From assembly GCF_006715725.1 (NCBI RefSeq), contig NZ_VFNU01000001.1, positions 3,596,001 to 3,660,000 of the forward strand: a stretch of 64,000 bases of DNA, written 5' to 3'. Below are positions 42,217-50,685 of the stretch, in pieces. This DNA is from Nocardioides sp. SLBN-35. GTDB lineage: Bacteria > Actinomycetota > Actinomycetes > Propionibacteriales > Nocardioidaceae. Numbering within the stretch: the stretch's first letter is position 1; every line of letters begins with the position of its first letter. The translations under genes were made by a program, and so were the position numbers. The notes under the pieces are model-generated. The model was not told the origin of the DNA. It saw nothing but the letters and a program-made list of their open reading frames with translations, and did no database searches.

Positions 42217-43386
42217 TCACCAGCGACCGGTGTCGCGCAACGTGCGGCGACCCGGCGCGAGCGCGTTGAAGAACCGCATCGAGCCCTTCTGCTCGCCCGT
42301 GCGCGGGTCGGGGTAGAACGCCAGCACCGACACCGCGGCGGGTGCCAGCTCCATCCGGAACAGCGTCTCCAGCGGCGCGTCGAGGGCGTGCGCGACGAGG
42401 GTCTTGATCGGTGTGACGTGGCTGACCAGGACGACGGTCCGCCCGGCGTGGGTCTCGAGCAGGCGGGCCAGCCCGGCCAGCACCCGCTCCTGCACGGTGA
42501 CGAACGACTCGCCGCCCGGCGGCGCGGCCGCCATGTCGGCGAACCACGCGTCCAGCCGCTCGCGGTCGCGTTCGGCGACCTCGGTGAAGCTCAGTCCGTC
42601 CCACTCGCCGAACTCCATCTCGGCGAAGGCCGGCTCCTCCTCCACCGCCAACCCCAGCGCAGAGGCGACGATGTCGGCCGTCTCGCGGGTACGCCGTACC
42701 GGCGAGGCGACCACGACGTCGACGCTGTCCTTCAGCTCGGTCAGCCACGCGGCGACCTCGGCGGCCTGGGCGCGGCCCTCCTCGGAGAGCGGCGGGTTGT
42801 CGCCGCCCAGACCGCCGGAGAAGCGGCGACCGGTGGTGTGCGGGGTGACGCCGTGGCGCACCAGCACGATCGTGGTCGGCTGGCCGGGACCGAAGGACGG
42901 TGACTCGGCCTCCTCGATCGCCGACTCGGGCTCGTCCTCGACCTGGTCGCCGGGGACGCTGACGCCCGACCGCTTCCCGTCGAGGGCCTCGTTGGCGAGC
43001 CGGTCGGCGTGGGCGTTGCGGGCGCGCGGGACCCAGGTGTACGTCGTACCGGCGGGCGCGAGCTCCCGTGCCTCGGCCGCCAGCACGGCCATGTCGGGGT
43101 GCTTGATCTTCCAGCGCCCCGACATCTGCTCGACGACGAGCTTGGAGTCCATCCGCACCTCGACGACCGCCCCCGGCGCGTGCTCCACGGCGAGCGCCAG
43201 GCCGGCGACCAGGCCGGAGTACTCCGCGACGTTGTTGGTCGCCACCCCGATCGTGCGGGCGTCCTCCGCCAGGACGGCACCGGTCGCGGCGTCGCGCAGC
43301 ACCGCACCGTACGCCGCCGGCCCGGGGTTGCCGCGGGACCCGCCGTCGGCCTCGACGACGACCCGCTCGACGGGCCGAGCGGTCAC
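42217..43386 (-). CDS. Bifunctional RNase H / alpha-ribazole phosphatase-like protein
   Basis: This 389-residue fusion has an N-terminal RNase HI domain (DGGSRGNPGPAAYG, NNVAEYSGL, MDSKLVVEQ and ARNAHADRLANEA carry the acidic active site) and a C-terminal histidine phosphatase (LVRHGVTPH, RRTRETADIV, LVSHVTPIK) from residue ~185. The same fusion is Rv2228c in M. tuberculosis, where the phosphatase half is CobC-like and dephosphorylates alpha-ribazole phosphate. It is last in the Nif3 - zinc ribbon - RNase H operon. Confidence 0.9.
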   Translation of the reverse strand: MTARPVERVVVEADGGSRGNPGPAAYGAVLRDAATGAVLAEDARTIGVATNNVAEYSGLVAGLALAVEHAPGAVVEVRMDSKLVVEQMSGRWKIKHPDMAVLAAEARELAPAGTTYTWVPRARNAHADRLANEALDGKRSGVSVPGDQVEDEPESAIEEAESPSFGPGQPTTIVLVRHGVTPHTTGRRFSGGLGGDNPPLSEEGRAQAAEVAAWLTELKDSVDVVVASPVRRTRETADIVASALGLAVEEEPAFAEMEFGEWDGLSFTEVAERDRERLDAWFADMAAAPPGGESFVTVQERVLAGLARLLETHAGRTVVLVSHVTPIKTLVAHALDAPLETLFRMELAPAAVSVLAFYPDPRTGEQKGSMRFFNALAPGRRTLRDTGRW

Positions 43387-44126
43387 AGGCCGCTCTCGGA
43401 CGTGCGGACCAGGATCCGCTGGCACTCCTCGTGGCGCAGCACGGTCTCGGCGGGCGTCGCGCGGATCTCGGCGATCTCGCCGGCGTCGAGGGTCAGCTGG
43501 CAGCCGCCGCACTGGCGGGCGCGCAGCGCCCCGACGCCGACGCCGCCCTTGTTGGCGCGGAGCTTCTCGTAGAGGGCGAGCAGGTCCTCGGGGATCTCGG
43601 CGACGATCGCGTCGCGCCCGCCCGACACCGACGCGATCTCGGCGTCGAGGGCCGCGACCTTCTCGTCGCGTGCGGTGGTCAGGGTGCCCAGCCTGCCGTC
43701 GAGGTCCTCGATGGCGGAGGTGAGCTCGGCGAGCGCGGACTGCGCCTCCTCGAGCTGTTCCATCACCTCGAGCTCCTCGTCCTCGAGCGTCGAGATCCGG
43801 CGCTCCAGCGACTCGAGCTCGTGCTGCATCCGCTCCAGCGCCTTGGCGTCGGCGATGGCGCCGGAGTCCATCCGCTCACGGTCGCGGGTGCGCCGGGCCT
43901 TGACCTGCTCGACGTCGGCATCGGCCTTGGCCTGGGCGACGGCGAGGTCGTCGACGACGATGCGCTGGTCGCGCAGCCGGCCGTCGACGTCGACCCGCTT
44001 GCCGAGCAGGTCCTTGATCTCCGCGGCCTCGGCCGGGTTGTTGCGCTGGTGGCGCAGCTGGTCGACCTGGGAGTCGAGAGCCTGCAGGTCGAGCAGGCGG
44101 AGCTGGGCGGCGGGATCGGCGTTCAC
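43383..44126 (-). CDS. Coiled-coil zinc-ribbon protein (Rv2229c-like)
   Basis: This 247-residue protein is a long antiparallel coiled coil (residues ~10-180, heptads such as ALERMQHELESLERRISTLEDEELEVMEQL split over several turns) and a C-terminal zinc ribbon: CGGCQLTL as the first knuckle and HEECQRIL as the second, so the fourth ligand is His in place of the usual Cys. Homologues sit between the RNase H fusion and Nif3 in actinobacteria. It overlaps both neighbours by 4 bp. The function is unknown. Confidence 0.83.
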   Translation of the reverse strand: MNADPAAQLRLLDLQALDSQVDQLRHQRNNPAEAAEIKDLLGKRVDVDGRLRDQRIVVDDLAVAQAKADADVEQVKARRTRDRERMDSGAIADAKALERMQHELESLERRISTLEDEELEVMEQLEEAQSALAELTSAIEDLDGRLGTLTTARDEKVAALDAEIASVSGGRDAIVAEIPEDLLALYEKLRANKGGVGVGALRARQCGGCQLTLDAGEIAEIRATPAETVLRHEECQRILVRTSESGL

Positions 44127-45244
44127 AGGTGCATTGTCCAAGGATCGGTGCAGATCGCACTCACCCGGGTCTCGACCGCGTCGCCCAGCGCTTCGTGGAG
44201 CAGCTGGTCGACGACCGGGAGCCAGGTCCACTCGGCCGCCCAGTGGGCCACGTCGACCAGCGCCGGACCGCCCTTCTCGAGGAACTCCGCGGCCGGGTGG
44301 TGGCGCAGGTCGCTGGTCACGTAGACGTCGGCGTCGGACGTCGCGAGCCGGTCGAGCAGGAAGTCGCCGGCGCCCCCGCACACGGCGACCCGCCGTACCG
44401 GGCGCTCGGGGTCACCGGCCACCCGGACGCCGTGCTCGGTGGGCGGCAGTGCGGCCGCGACCGCCTCGGCGAAGCCGGCCAGGGTGGTCGGCTCGACGCT
44501 GCCGATCCGGCCTGTCCCGACGTCGACCAGCTGCGGGTCGGCGACCTCGACGACGTCGTACGCCGGCTCCTCGTAGGGGTGTGCGCCCAGCATCGCGCGG
44601 ACGACGTCGGCGCGCCGGTCCCGTGGCAGGACCACCTCGATCCGGACCTCCTCGACGGTCTCCAGCTCGCCGACGGTGCCGATCATGGGGTTCGCACCGT
44701 CGAGCGGGCGGAACCGGCCCTCGCCGGGCGCGCTGGTGAAGGAGGCGAAGTCGTAGTCGCCGATCCGGCCGGCCCCGGCCTCGGCGACCGCGGCCCGGAC
44801 GGGGGCGGCGGCGTCGGCGGGGACGAAGACGGTGAGCTTGTCGAGCGGCTCGCTCGGCGCCGGGACGATCGGGCTGAGGTCCTTGAGGCCGAGCGCGACG
44901 GCGAGCGCCTCGGACACGCCGCCGACGGCCTGGTCGGCATTGGTGTGGGCGGTGAGCAGCGCGCAGTCGGCCTTCGCCAGCGTGTGCAGGGTCCGGCCCT
45001 TGGGCGTGGTCGCCGCGACGCCGTGGACGCCCTTGAGGAAGAGCGGGTGGTGCACGAGCAGCAGGTCCGCCTTCCACTCCGCGGCCTCCGCCGCGACCTC
45101 CGGGGTGGGGTCGACGGCCAGCAGGACCTTCTTCACGGGCTGCTCGGGGTCGCCGTAGACGAGCCCGACGGCGTCCCAGCTGTCGGCGGTCGCGGGCGGG
45201 TACCAGCCGTGGACCAGGTCGACGACGTCCTTGAGGGAGGGCAT
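44123..45244 (-). CDS. Nif3-like dinuclear metal-centre protein
   Basis: This 373-residue protein forms a toroidal hexamer in its family and binds two metals. His ligands are seen in LLVHHPLFLKG and TAHTNADQAVGG, and near the C-terminus in DVAHWAAEW. A PII/CutA-like domain is inserted in the middle (NPMIGTVGELETVEEVRIEVVLP and GAHPYEEPAYDVV). The enzymatic role is uncertain; GTP cyclohydrolase-like activity is only a family name. It is the first gene of the operon, predicted leaderless, with repeat B abutting its -10 box. Confidence 0.87.
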   Translation of the reverse strand: MPSLKDVVDLVHGWYPPATADSWDAVGLVYGDPEQPVKKVLLAVDPTPEVAAEAAEWKADLLLVHHPLFLKGVHGVAATTPKGRTLHTLAKADCALLTAHTNADQAVGGVSEALAVALGLKDLSPIVPAPSEPLDKLTVFVPADAAAPVRAAVAEAGAGRIGDYDFASFTSAPGEGRFRPLDGANPMIGTVGELETVEEVRIEVVLPRDRRADVVRAMLGAHPYEEPAYDVVEVADPQLVDVGTGRIGSVEPTTLAGFAEAVAAALPPTEHGVRVAGDPERPVRRVAVCGGAGDFLLDRLATSDADVYVTSDLRHHPAAEFLEKGGPALVDVAHWAAEWTWLPVVDQLLHEALGDAVETRVSAICTDPWTMHL

Positions 45245-45251
45245 GGCGGTC

Positions 45252-45257
45252 AGGCTA
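45252..45257 (-). promoter_or_regulatory. -10 box of leaderless Nif3 operon
   Basis: On the minus strand TAGCCT precedes the ATG at 45244 by 7 nt. Its upstream edge touches the left arm of palindromic repeat B, which therefore occupies the -35 region. Confidence 0.5.
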
Positions 45258-45420
45258 GTGGCCATCGCCTGAGCTTGTTCGGGGGTGGCCCGGGCTTCGG
45301 GTGCGTGCATGGCAAGGCGGCGGAGCGAAGTCGTACTTGGTCGTCCAGCGAGCGACGCCAACGCCGCCAGGTGCGTGCCCGGGGCGCGGGACACACGAAC
45401 AAGCTCGGGCGATGGCCACT
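45257..45420. repeat. Long palindromic intergenic repeat, copy B
   Basis: The arms at 45257-45281 and 45396-45420 are complementary at 24 of 25 positions. The core holds GTGCGTGCATGGCAAGGCGG, GGAGCGAAG, CAGCGAGCGACGCCAACGCC and GTGCGTGCCCGGGGCGCGGG, clearly related to copies A and C, while the arms share nothing with theirs. It lies between the divergent Nif3 operon and the B12-riboswitch-controlled cob operon. Confidence 0.8.
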
Positions 45421-45442
45421 CGCGATCGGCAACCAGGCCGGA

Positions 45443-45612
45443 GGTTGCTATGGTGCCGGTGCCAGCGAAGGGAACCCGGTGCGAGTCCGGGACTGACGCG
45501 CAGCGGTATGGGTGACGGCCGGAGCATTGATGTCACTGGACCCTCCGGGGTCTGGGAAGACGCTCCGAACCGGGCGATCCCGAGTCCGAAGACCTGCTGG
45601 CCCTTGCGGCCA
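45443..45612 (+). ncRNA. Cobalamin riboswitch upstream of the cobG-cobC operon
   Basis: The consensus blocks appear in order: GGTGCCGGTGCC, AAGGGAACCCGGTGCGAGTC, CGGGACTGACGCGCAGCGGTA, the variable middle, and AGTCCGAAGACCTGCTGGC near the 3' end. The box GCGCAGCGGTA-type core and the GACCTGC kissing-loop strand identify it. It lies about 60 bp before cobG and should shut the biosynthetic operon when cobalamin is plentiful. Confidence 0.95.
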
Positions 45613-45670
45613 CCCGTCGCGAGGTCGATGAGGGGCGATCGCGAGGAGCCCCGGCCTCGAAGGACCACCC

Positions 45671-46528
45671 ATGGCGCAGCCTCGAGCTGGGATCGCGCGG
45701 AGCCGACCCGACCGGTGTCCGGGCGTCGTGCACCCCTGGCCTGCCGACGACGGCGGCCTGGTGCGGATCCGGGTCCCCGGCGGGCGGGTGCCGCTCGCCG
45801 CGCTGCGGGCGCTGGCCGAGGTCGCCGAGCAGTACGGCGACGGGCGGGTCCGCGTCACCGGCCGGGCCAACCTGCAGGTCCGCGCCATGCCCCTGACCCC
45901 CGCCGGGGTGCTGGCGGACGAGGCCCTGGCCGCGCTGGAGGCCACCGGACTGCTGCCCTCGCGCACGCACGACCGGGTCCGCAACGTGCTGGTCTCGCCG
46001 CAGACCGGCCTGGCCGGCGGGCGGGCCGACCTGCGGCCGGTGCTCGCCGCGCTCGACGCGCTGCTGCTCGCCGACGCCGACCTGGCCCGGCTGCCCGGCC
46101 GGTTCCTGTTCACCCTCGACGACGGCCGGGGAGACCTCGCCGACAAGCACCTCGACCTGGGCCTGGTGGCGCTCGACGACCGCACGGCGCAGCTCCGGGT
46201 GGGCGAGCAGTGGGGCGAGGTGGTCGCGCTGACCGACGCCCCCGCCGCGCTCGCCGCGCTCGCGAGGGCGTTCCTGGCCGCCCGCGGCACCGGGCCCGAC
46301 GCACCCTGGCACGTCCCCGAGCTCGACCTTCCCCTCGCCCCCGCGGCTTCGCCCGCGCCGGGCGCCGCCGTCGCGACCGGGCCGCTCCCCCTCGGCCCGG
46401 TCGCCGGCGGCCGGCACCTCGCCGTACCCGACGACGGGCTGGTCCCGACCACCATCGCGGCCTGGACCGCACCGACCGTGATCGTGACGCCGTGGCACGG
46501 CGTGCTCATCCCCGAGGAGAACCGATGA
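45671..46528 (+). CDS. cobG: CobG-like precorrin-3B synthase homologue, short form
   Basis: This 285-residue protein has one nitrite/sulfite-reductase ferredoxin-like half domain (RIRVPGGRVPLAALRALAEVAEQYG and RVTGRANLQVRAM) plus THDRVRNVLVSPQTGL and FLFTLDDGRGD, and ends with TPWHGVLIP, the usual end of CobG. Only one cysteine is present (Cys16), so the four ligands of a 4Fe-4S/siroheme centre are missing, and it is well short of classical ~450-residue CobG. It is the first gene behind the B12 riboswitch. Role in ring oxidation is inferred from context. Confidence 0.72.
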   Translation: MAQPRAGIARSRPDRCPGVVHPWPADDGGLVRIRVPGGRVPLAALRALAEVAEQYGDGRVRVTGRANLQVRAMPLTPAGVLADEALAALEATGLLPSRTHDRVRNVLVSPQTGLAGGRADLRPVLAALDALLLADADLARLPGRFLFTLDDGRGDLADKHLDLGLVALDDRTAQLRVGEQWGEVVALTDAPAALAALARAFLAARGTGPDAPWHVPELDLPLAPAASPAPGAAVATGPLPLGPVAGGRHLAVPDDGLVPTTIAAWTAPTVIVTPWHGVLIPEENR

Positions 46529-47190
46529 CCGAGCTCACCGCTCCCCCGCGCCGGTACGACTACATCGCCGACGGACCGGCGATCTACGTCGACTCCTTCG
46601 CGACCATCCGCCGCGAGTCGGACCTGTCCCGGGTCCCGGCCGAGGCCGAGAAGGTCGCCGTGCGGATGATCCACGGCAGCGGGCAGACCGACCTCGTCCA
46701 GGACCTGGTCATCCACCCGCGCCTCGTCCAGGCCGCCCGCGCGGCGCTGGACGCGGGCGCGCCGATCCTGTGCGACGCCCGGATGGTCGCCATGGGCATC
46801 ACCGCCGGACGGCTCCCGGCCGACAACCCGGTGCACTGCTTCCTCACCGACGAGCGGGTCCCGGACCTCGCGAAGGCGTGGTCGACGACGCGTACGGCGG
46901 CCGCGGTCTCCCTGTGGGAGCCGCTCCTCGACGGCGCGGTCGTCGCGATCGGCAACGCCCCCACCGCGCTCTTCCACCTGCTCGAGATGGTCCTCGCCGG
47001 CTGCCCGCGGCCCGCAGCGGTCGTCGGCTGCCCGGTCGGCTTCATCGGCGCCGCCGAGTCCAAGGACGCGCTCGCGTCGTTCGCCGACGAGCACGGCATC
47101 GACATCCCGTTCGTCACCGTCCGCGGCCGCCGCGGCGGCTCCGCGATGGCGTCGTCGGCGGTCAACGCACTGGCCCAGGAGGCGGAGTGA
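46525..47190 (+). CDS. cobH: Precorrin-8X methylmutase
   Basis: This 221-residue enzyme moves the C-11 methyl group to C-12 to give hydrogenobyrinic acid. Family stretches are IYVDSFATIRRESDL, VRMIHGSGQTDLV with the catalytic histidine, CDARMVAMGITAGR, AIGNAPTALFHLLEM and GCPVGFIGAAESKDAL. The ATG overlaps the cobG stop (ATGA), and the end overlaps cobIJ (GTGA). Length is standard. Confidence 0.95.
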   Translation: MTELTAPPRRYDYIADGPAIYVDSFATIRRESDLSRVPAEAEKVAVRMIHGSGQTDLVQDLVIHPRLVQAARAALDAGAPILCDARMVAMGITAGRLPADNPVHCFLTDERVPDLAKAWSTTRTAAAVSLWEPLLDGAVVAIGNAPTALFHLLEMVLAGCPRPAAVVGCPVGFIGAAESKDALASFADEHGIDIPFVTVRGRRGGSAMASSAVNALAQEAE

Positions 47191-48746
47191 CCACCGTGAC
47201 GCCCCAGGCGAGCGGACGCTTCTCCGTCGTCGGCATCGGCCCCGGCGACCCCGAGCTGATCACCCGCAAGGCCGAGCGGCTGATCGGCGCAGCCCCCGTC
47301 GTCGCCTTCCACGCCGGGGTCCGCAAGGAGTCGCACGCCCGCCGGATCGCGGCCGACGTGATCCCGGCGGGGGCGATCGAGGAGGAGCTGCGCTACCCGG
47401 TCACCACCGGGACCACCGACCACCCGGGCGGGTACGTCGGCGCACTGGCGGCCTTCTACGACGAGTGCGAGGCCCGGCTCGCCGCGCACCTCGACGCCGG
47501 CCGCGATGTCGTCCTCCTCGCCGAGGGCGACCCGCTGTTCTACGGCTCGTCGATGTATCTCGTCGACCGGTTCCGTGACCGCTTCCCGGTCGAGGTCGTC
47601 CCCGGCATCCCCGCCTTCGCCGCCGCGACCGCGACCGTCCCGGCCCCGCTGGTGCGGCAGACCGACGTGCTCACCGTGCTGCCCGGCACGCTCCCCGAGC
47701 CCGAGCTCGCCCGCCGCCTCGCCGACACCGACGGCGCGGTGATCATGAAGCTCGGCCGGACCTTCCCCGCCGTCCGCTCCGCACTGGCCCAGGCCGGGCG
47801 GCTGGAGGGTGCGCTGTACGTCGAGCGCGCCTCCCAGCCCGAGGAGCGCTGGCTCCCGGTCGCCGACGTCGACGCCGACTCGGTGCCGTACTTCTCCCTC
47901 ATCGTGGTCCCCGGTGACTCGGCGCGGCCCTCGACCTCCGCTCGCCTCCGCACGGCTCCGGACGTCGAGGAGGTCGCGCAGCGACCGTCGCGAGACGCCC
48001 GGACACCATCGGAACTCCTCGTGATCGGCCTGGGTCCCGGCCCGGACGGCTGGCTCACCCCGGAGGCGAGCGCCGCGCTGGGCGAGGTGGAGCACGTGGT
48101 CGGCTACGCGCCGTACGTCGACCGGGTGCCGCAGCGCACCGGCCTCCAGCGGCATGCCTCGGGCAACACGGTCGAGGTCGACCGGGCCCGGTTCGCGCTC
48201 GACCTGGCCCTGCGCGGCGAGCGGGTCGCGGTCGTCTCGGGCGGCGACGCGGGCGTGTTCGGCATGGCCGCGGCCGTCTTCGAGGCCGCCGCCGATCCGG
48301 CCCACCCCGAGCACGCCGCGGTGCCCGTCCGGGTGCTGCCGGGCGTCAGTGCGGTCCAGGCGGTCGCTGCCCGCGCGGGTGCGCCGATCGGTGCCGACTT
48401 CGCGGTCCTCAGCCTCTCGGACCGGCTCAAGCCGTGGGCGGTCGTCGAACGACGGCTGCGCGCGATCGCGGAGGCCGACCTGGTCCTCGGCGTCTACAAC
48501 CCGGCCTCGCGCTCACGTCGCGACCAGGTCGTGGAGATGCAGAAGATCCTGCTGGAGCACCGCTCGCCCGACACCGTCGTGGTCGTGGGCCGCGACATCG
48601 GCCGGGCCGAGGAGTCGCTCACCGTCACCACGCTCGGCCTGCTCGACACCGACAGCATCGACATGAAGTGCCTGCTGATCATCGGCGCCTCCGCCACCCG
48701 CGTGGAGCCCAACGGCATGGTCTGGACGCCCCGATGGGTCGACTGA
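47187..48746 (+). CDS. cobIJ: CobI-CobJ fusion: precorrin-2 C20- and precorrin-3B C17-methyltransferase
   Basis: This 519-residue fusion has two SAM-dependent tetrapyrrole methylase domains. CobI (residues ~10-245) has VGIGPGDPELITRKAERL and EGDPLFYGSSMYL; CobJ (~280-519) has VIGLGPGPDGWLTPEA, SGGDAGVFGMAAAVFE and VYNPASRSRRDQV. The fusion is typical of actinobacteria such as mycobacteria. The ~30-residue linker contains the hairpin repeat EEVAQRPSRD at 47959-48001. It overlaps cobH by 4 bp and cobL by 13 bp. Confidence 0.94.
   Translation: MTTVTPQASGRFSVVGIGPGDPELITRKAERLIGAAPVVAFHAGVRKESHARRIAADVIPAGAIEEELRYPVTTGTTDHPGGYVGALAAFYDECEARLAAHLDAGRDVVLLAEGDPLFYGSSMYLVDRFRDRFPVEVVPGIPAFAAATATVPAPLVRQTDVLTVLPGTLPEPELARRLADTDGAVIMKLGRTFPAVRSALAQAGRLEGALYVERASQPEERWLPVADVDADSVPYFSLIVVPGDSARPSTSARLRTAPDVEEVAQRPSRDARTPSELLVIGLGPGPDGWLTPEASAALGEVEHVVGYAPYVDRVPQRTGLQRHASGNTVEVDRARFALDLALRGERVAVVSGGDAGVFGMAAAVFEAAADPAHPEHAAVPVRVLPGVSAVQAVAARAGAPIGADFAVLSLSDRLKPWAVVERRLRAIAEADLVLGVYNPASRSRRDQVVEMQKILLEHRSPDTVVVVGRDIGRAEESLTVTTLGLLDTDSIDMKCLLIIGASATRVEPNGMVWTPRWVD
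47959..48001. repeat. Coding-embedded hairpin repeat, copy 2
   Basis: Nearly identical to 2378-2419 in the MFS gene, with the perfect hairpin GGTCGC-GCA-GCGACC at its centre. It encodes DVEEVAQRPSRDA in the linker between the CobI and CobJ domains, a place where an insertion is least harmful. Confidence 0.5.
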
Positions 48747-49921
48747 TCACCGTGGTCGGCATCGGCGCCGACGGCCATCTCCCGCCGACCTCCCGGGCGC
48801 TGGTCGGCAACGCCGAGGTGCTGCTCGGCGGCGAGCGCCACCTCGGCCTGGTGCCCGCCGTCCCCGGTCAGGTACGCCGCCCGTGGCCGCGCCCGCTGTC
48901 CGCCCTGCCCGGCGTGCTGAAGGAGCACGACGGCCGCAGCATCGTGGCACTGGCGTCGGGCGACCCGCTGGTCTCCGGCATCGGCACGACGCTCATCCGC
49001 CTGCTCGGCGCCGACGCGGTCGACGTCGTACCGGCGGTGTCGTCGGTGTCGCTCGCGCGCGCACGGATGGGCTGGTCGGCCGAGGAGTCCGCGGTCGTGA
49101 CGCTGGTCGGTCGCGACGTCGACGCGCTGCGCCGCGAGCTCGCGCCCGGCCGCCGCCTGCTCGTGCTCTCCTCCGACGAGACCACGCCGGCCGCGATCGC
49201 CGCGCTGCTGGCGGACGCCGGCTTCGGCGCCACCACGATCCACGTCCTCGGCGACCTGGGCGGGCCGGACGAGAGCCGCGCGACGTACCCCGGCGGACCG
49301 GTCCCCCGGCTGCACGTCCTCGCCCTCGAGGTCACCGGCGCCGGTCTGGCCACCTGGGCCACCGGGCTGCCCGACGACGCCTTCGAGCACGACGGCCAGC
49401 TCACCAAGCGCGACGTCCGCGCCGCCGCCCTCGCCCGGCTCGCCCCGCGCCCCGGCGACCACCTCTGGGACGTCGGCGCCGGCGCCGGCTCGGTCGCCGT
49501 CGAGTGGCTGCGCGCGCACCCGCTCACCACCGCGACCGCGGTCGAGGGCGACGAGGATCGCGCGGCCCGGATCGGCCGCAACGCCGGCCGGCTCGGCGTA
49601 CCCCGCCTCGAGGTCGTCAACGGCCGCGCCCCCGACGCCCTCGCCGGACTGCCCACGCCCGACGCGGTCTTCGTCGGCGGCGGCGCGACCGCCCCGGGCC
49701 TGTTCGGCCTGTGTCGCGACGCCCTCGCACCCGGCGGCCGGCTGGTCGCGCACGGTGTGACCCTGGAGACCGAGCGGCTGCTCGTCGACGCCTTCCACGC
49801 GTACGGCGGCGAGCTGACCCGGCTCGGCGTCGAGCACGTCACCCCCCTGGGCGGGCGGTTCACCGGCTGGACGCCGGCCCGCGCCGTCGTGCAGTGGGCC
49901 TGGACCAAGGAGCTCTCGTGA
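48734..49921 (+). CDS. cobL: Precorrin-6Y C5,15-methyltransferase (decarboxylating)
   Basis: This 395-residue enzyme is a CbiE-CbiT fusion. The N-terminal CbiE-type methylase has [25 protein letters not shown] and [13 protein letters not shown]; the C-terminal CbiT-type domain starts near residue 215 ([15 protein letters not shown]) with the SAM motif [16 protein letters not shown]. It methylates C-5 and C-15 and decarboxylates the C-12 side chain. The ATG lies 13 bp inside cobIJ and the end overlaps cobM. Confidence 0.94.
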   Translation: MGRLITVVGIGADGHLPPTSRALVGNAEVLLGGERHLGLVPAVPGQVRRPWPRPLSALPGVLKEHDGRSIVALASGDPLVSGIGTTLIRLLGADAVDVVPAVSSVSLARARMGWSAEESAVVTLVGRDVDALRRELAPGRRLLVLSSDETTPAAIAALLADAGFGATTIHVLGDLGGPDESRATYPGGPVPRLHVLALEVTGAGLATWATGLPDDAFEHDGQLTKRDVRAAALARLAPRPGDHLWDVGAGAGSVAVEWLRAHPLTTATAVEGDEDRAARIGRNAGRLGVPRLEVVNGRAPDALAGLPTPDAVFVGGGATAPGLFGLCRDALAPGGRLVAHGVTLETERLLVDAFHAYGGELTRLGVEHVTPLGGRFTGWTPARAVVQWAWTKELS

Positions 49922-50685
49922 CGGTGCACTTCGTCGGCGCCGGACCCGGCGCGGCCGACCTGATCACCCTGCGCGCCGCGGCCCTGCTGAGCGCGGCCGA
50001 CGTGGTCCTCTACCCCGGCACCTACCTGGATGCCGAGGTGCTCTCGTACTGCCGCGACGGCGCGCGGCGGGTCGACACCCAGGACCTCGACCTCGACCGG
50101 ATCACCGCCGTCATGGTGGAGGCGCACGTCGCCGGTCGCGATGTCGTCCGGCTGACCTCGGGCGACCCGTCGCTCTACTCCGCCCTGCACGAGCAGACCC
50201 GGCGCCTCGACGCGGCCGGGGTGCCGTGGGACGTGACTCCCGGCGTCCCGGCGTACGCCGCCGCGGCCGCGATCGTCGGGCGCGAGCTGACCGTGCCGCT
50301 GGTCGCGCAGTCGGTGGTGCTGACCCGCACCCAGGCGCGCTCGACGGCGATGCCGGAGGGCGAGTCGCTGGCGGCGTACGCAGCGACCGGGGCGACCCTG
50401 GTGCTGCACCTCGCGATCACCCGCACGGCGGCGCTGATGGCCGAGCTGACACCGCACTACGGGGCCGACTGCCCGGTCGCGGTGGTCTCCCGTGCCTCGC
50501 AGCCCGAGGAGCTGGTGCTGCGCGGCACCGTCGCCACCATCGCCGGCCTGGTCGAGGACGCCGGCCTGCGCCAGGCCGCCGTGATCCTGGTCGGCCCGGC
50601 GCTGGCCTCGGTCACCGACCCCCGAGCCGCCGAGTCCTACCTCTACTCACCCGAACGCCTCGCCCGGAAGGAGCGCCTCCGATGA
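49918..50685 (+). CDS. cobM: Precorrin-4 C11-methyltransferase
   Basis: This 255-residue SAM-dependent tetrapyrrole methylase has the N-terminal [19 protein letters not shown] with [14 protein letters not shown], the [16 protein letters not shown] block, and [21 protein letters not shown]. These mark the C-11 methylase CobM/CbiF group. The GTG start overlaps the cobL stop and the end overlaps the chelatase gene (ATGA), so translation is coupled across the operon. Confidence 0.94.
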   Translation: MTVHFVGAGPGAADLITLRAAALLSAADVVLYPGTYLDAEVLSYCRDGARRVDTQDLDLDRITAVMVEAHVAGRDVVRLTSGDPSLYSALHEQTRRLDAAGVPWDVTPGVPAYAAAAAIVGRELTVPLVAQSVVLTRTQARSTAMPEGESLAAYAATGATLVLHLAITRTAALMAELTPHYGADCPVAVVSRASQPEELVLRGTVATIAGLVEDAGLRQAAVILVGPALASVTDPRAAESYLYSPERLARKERLR

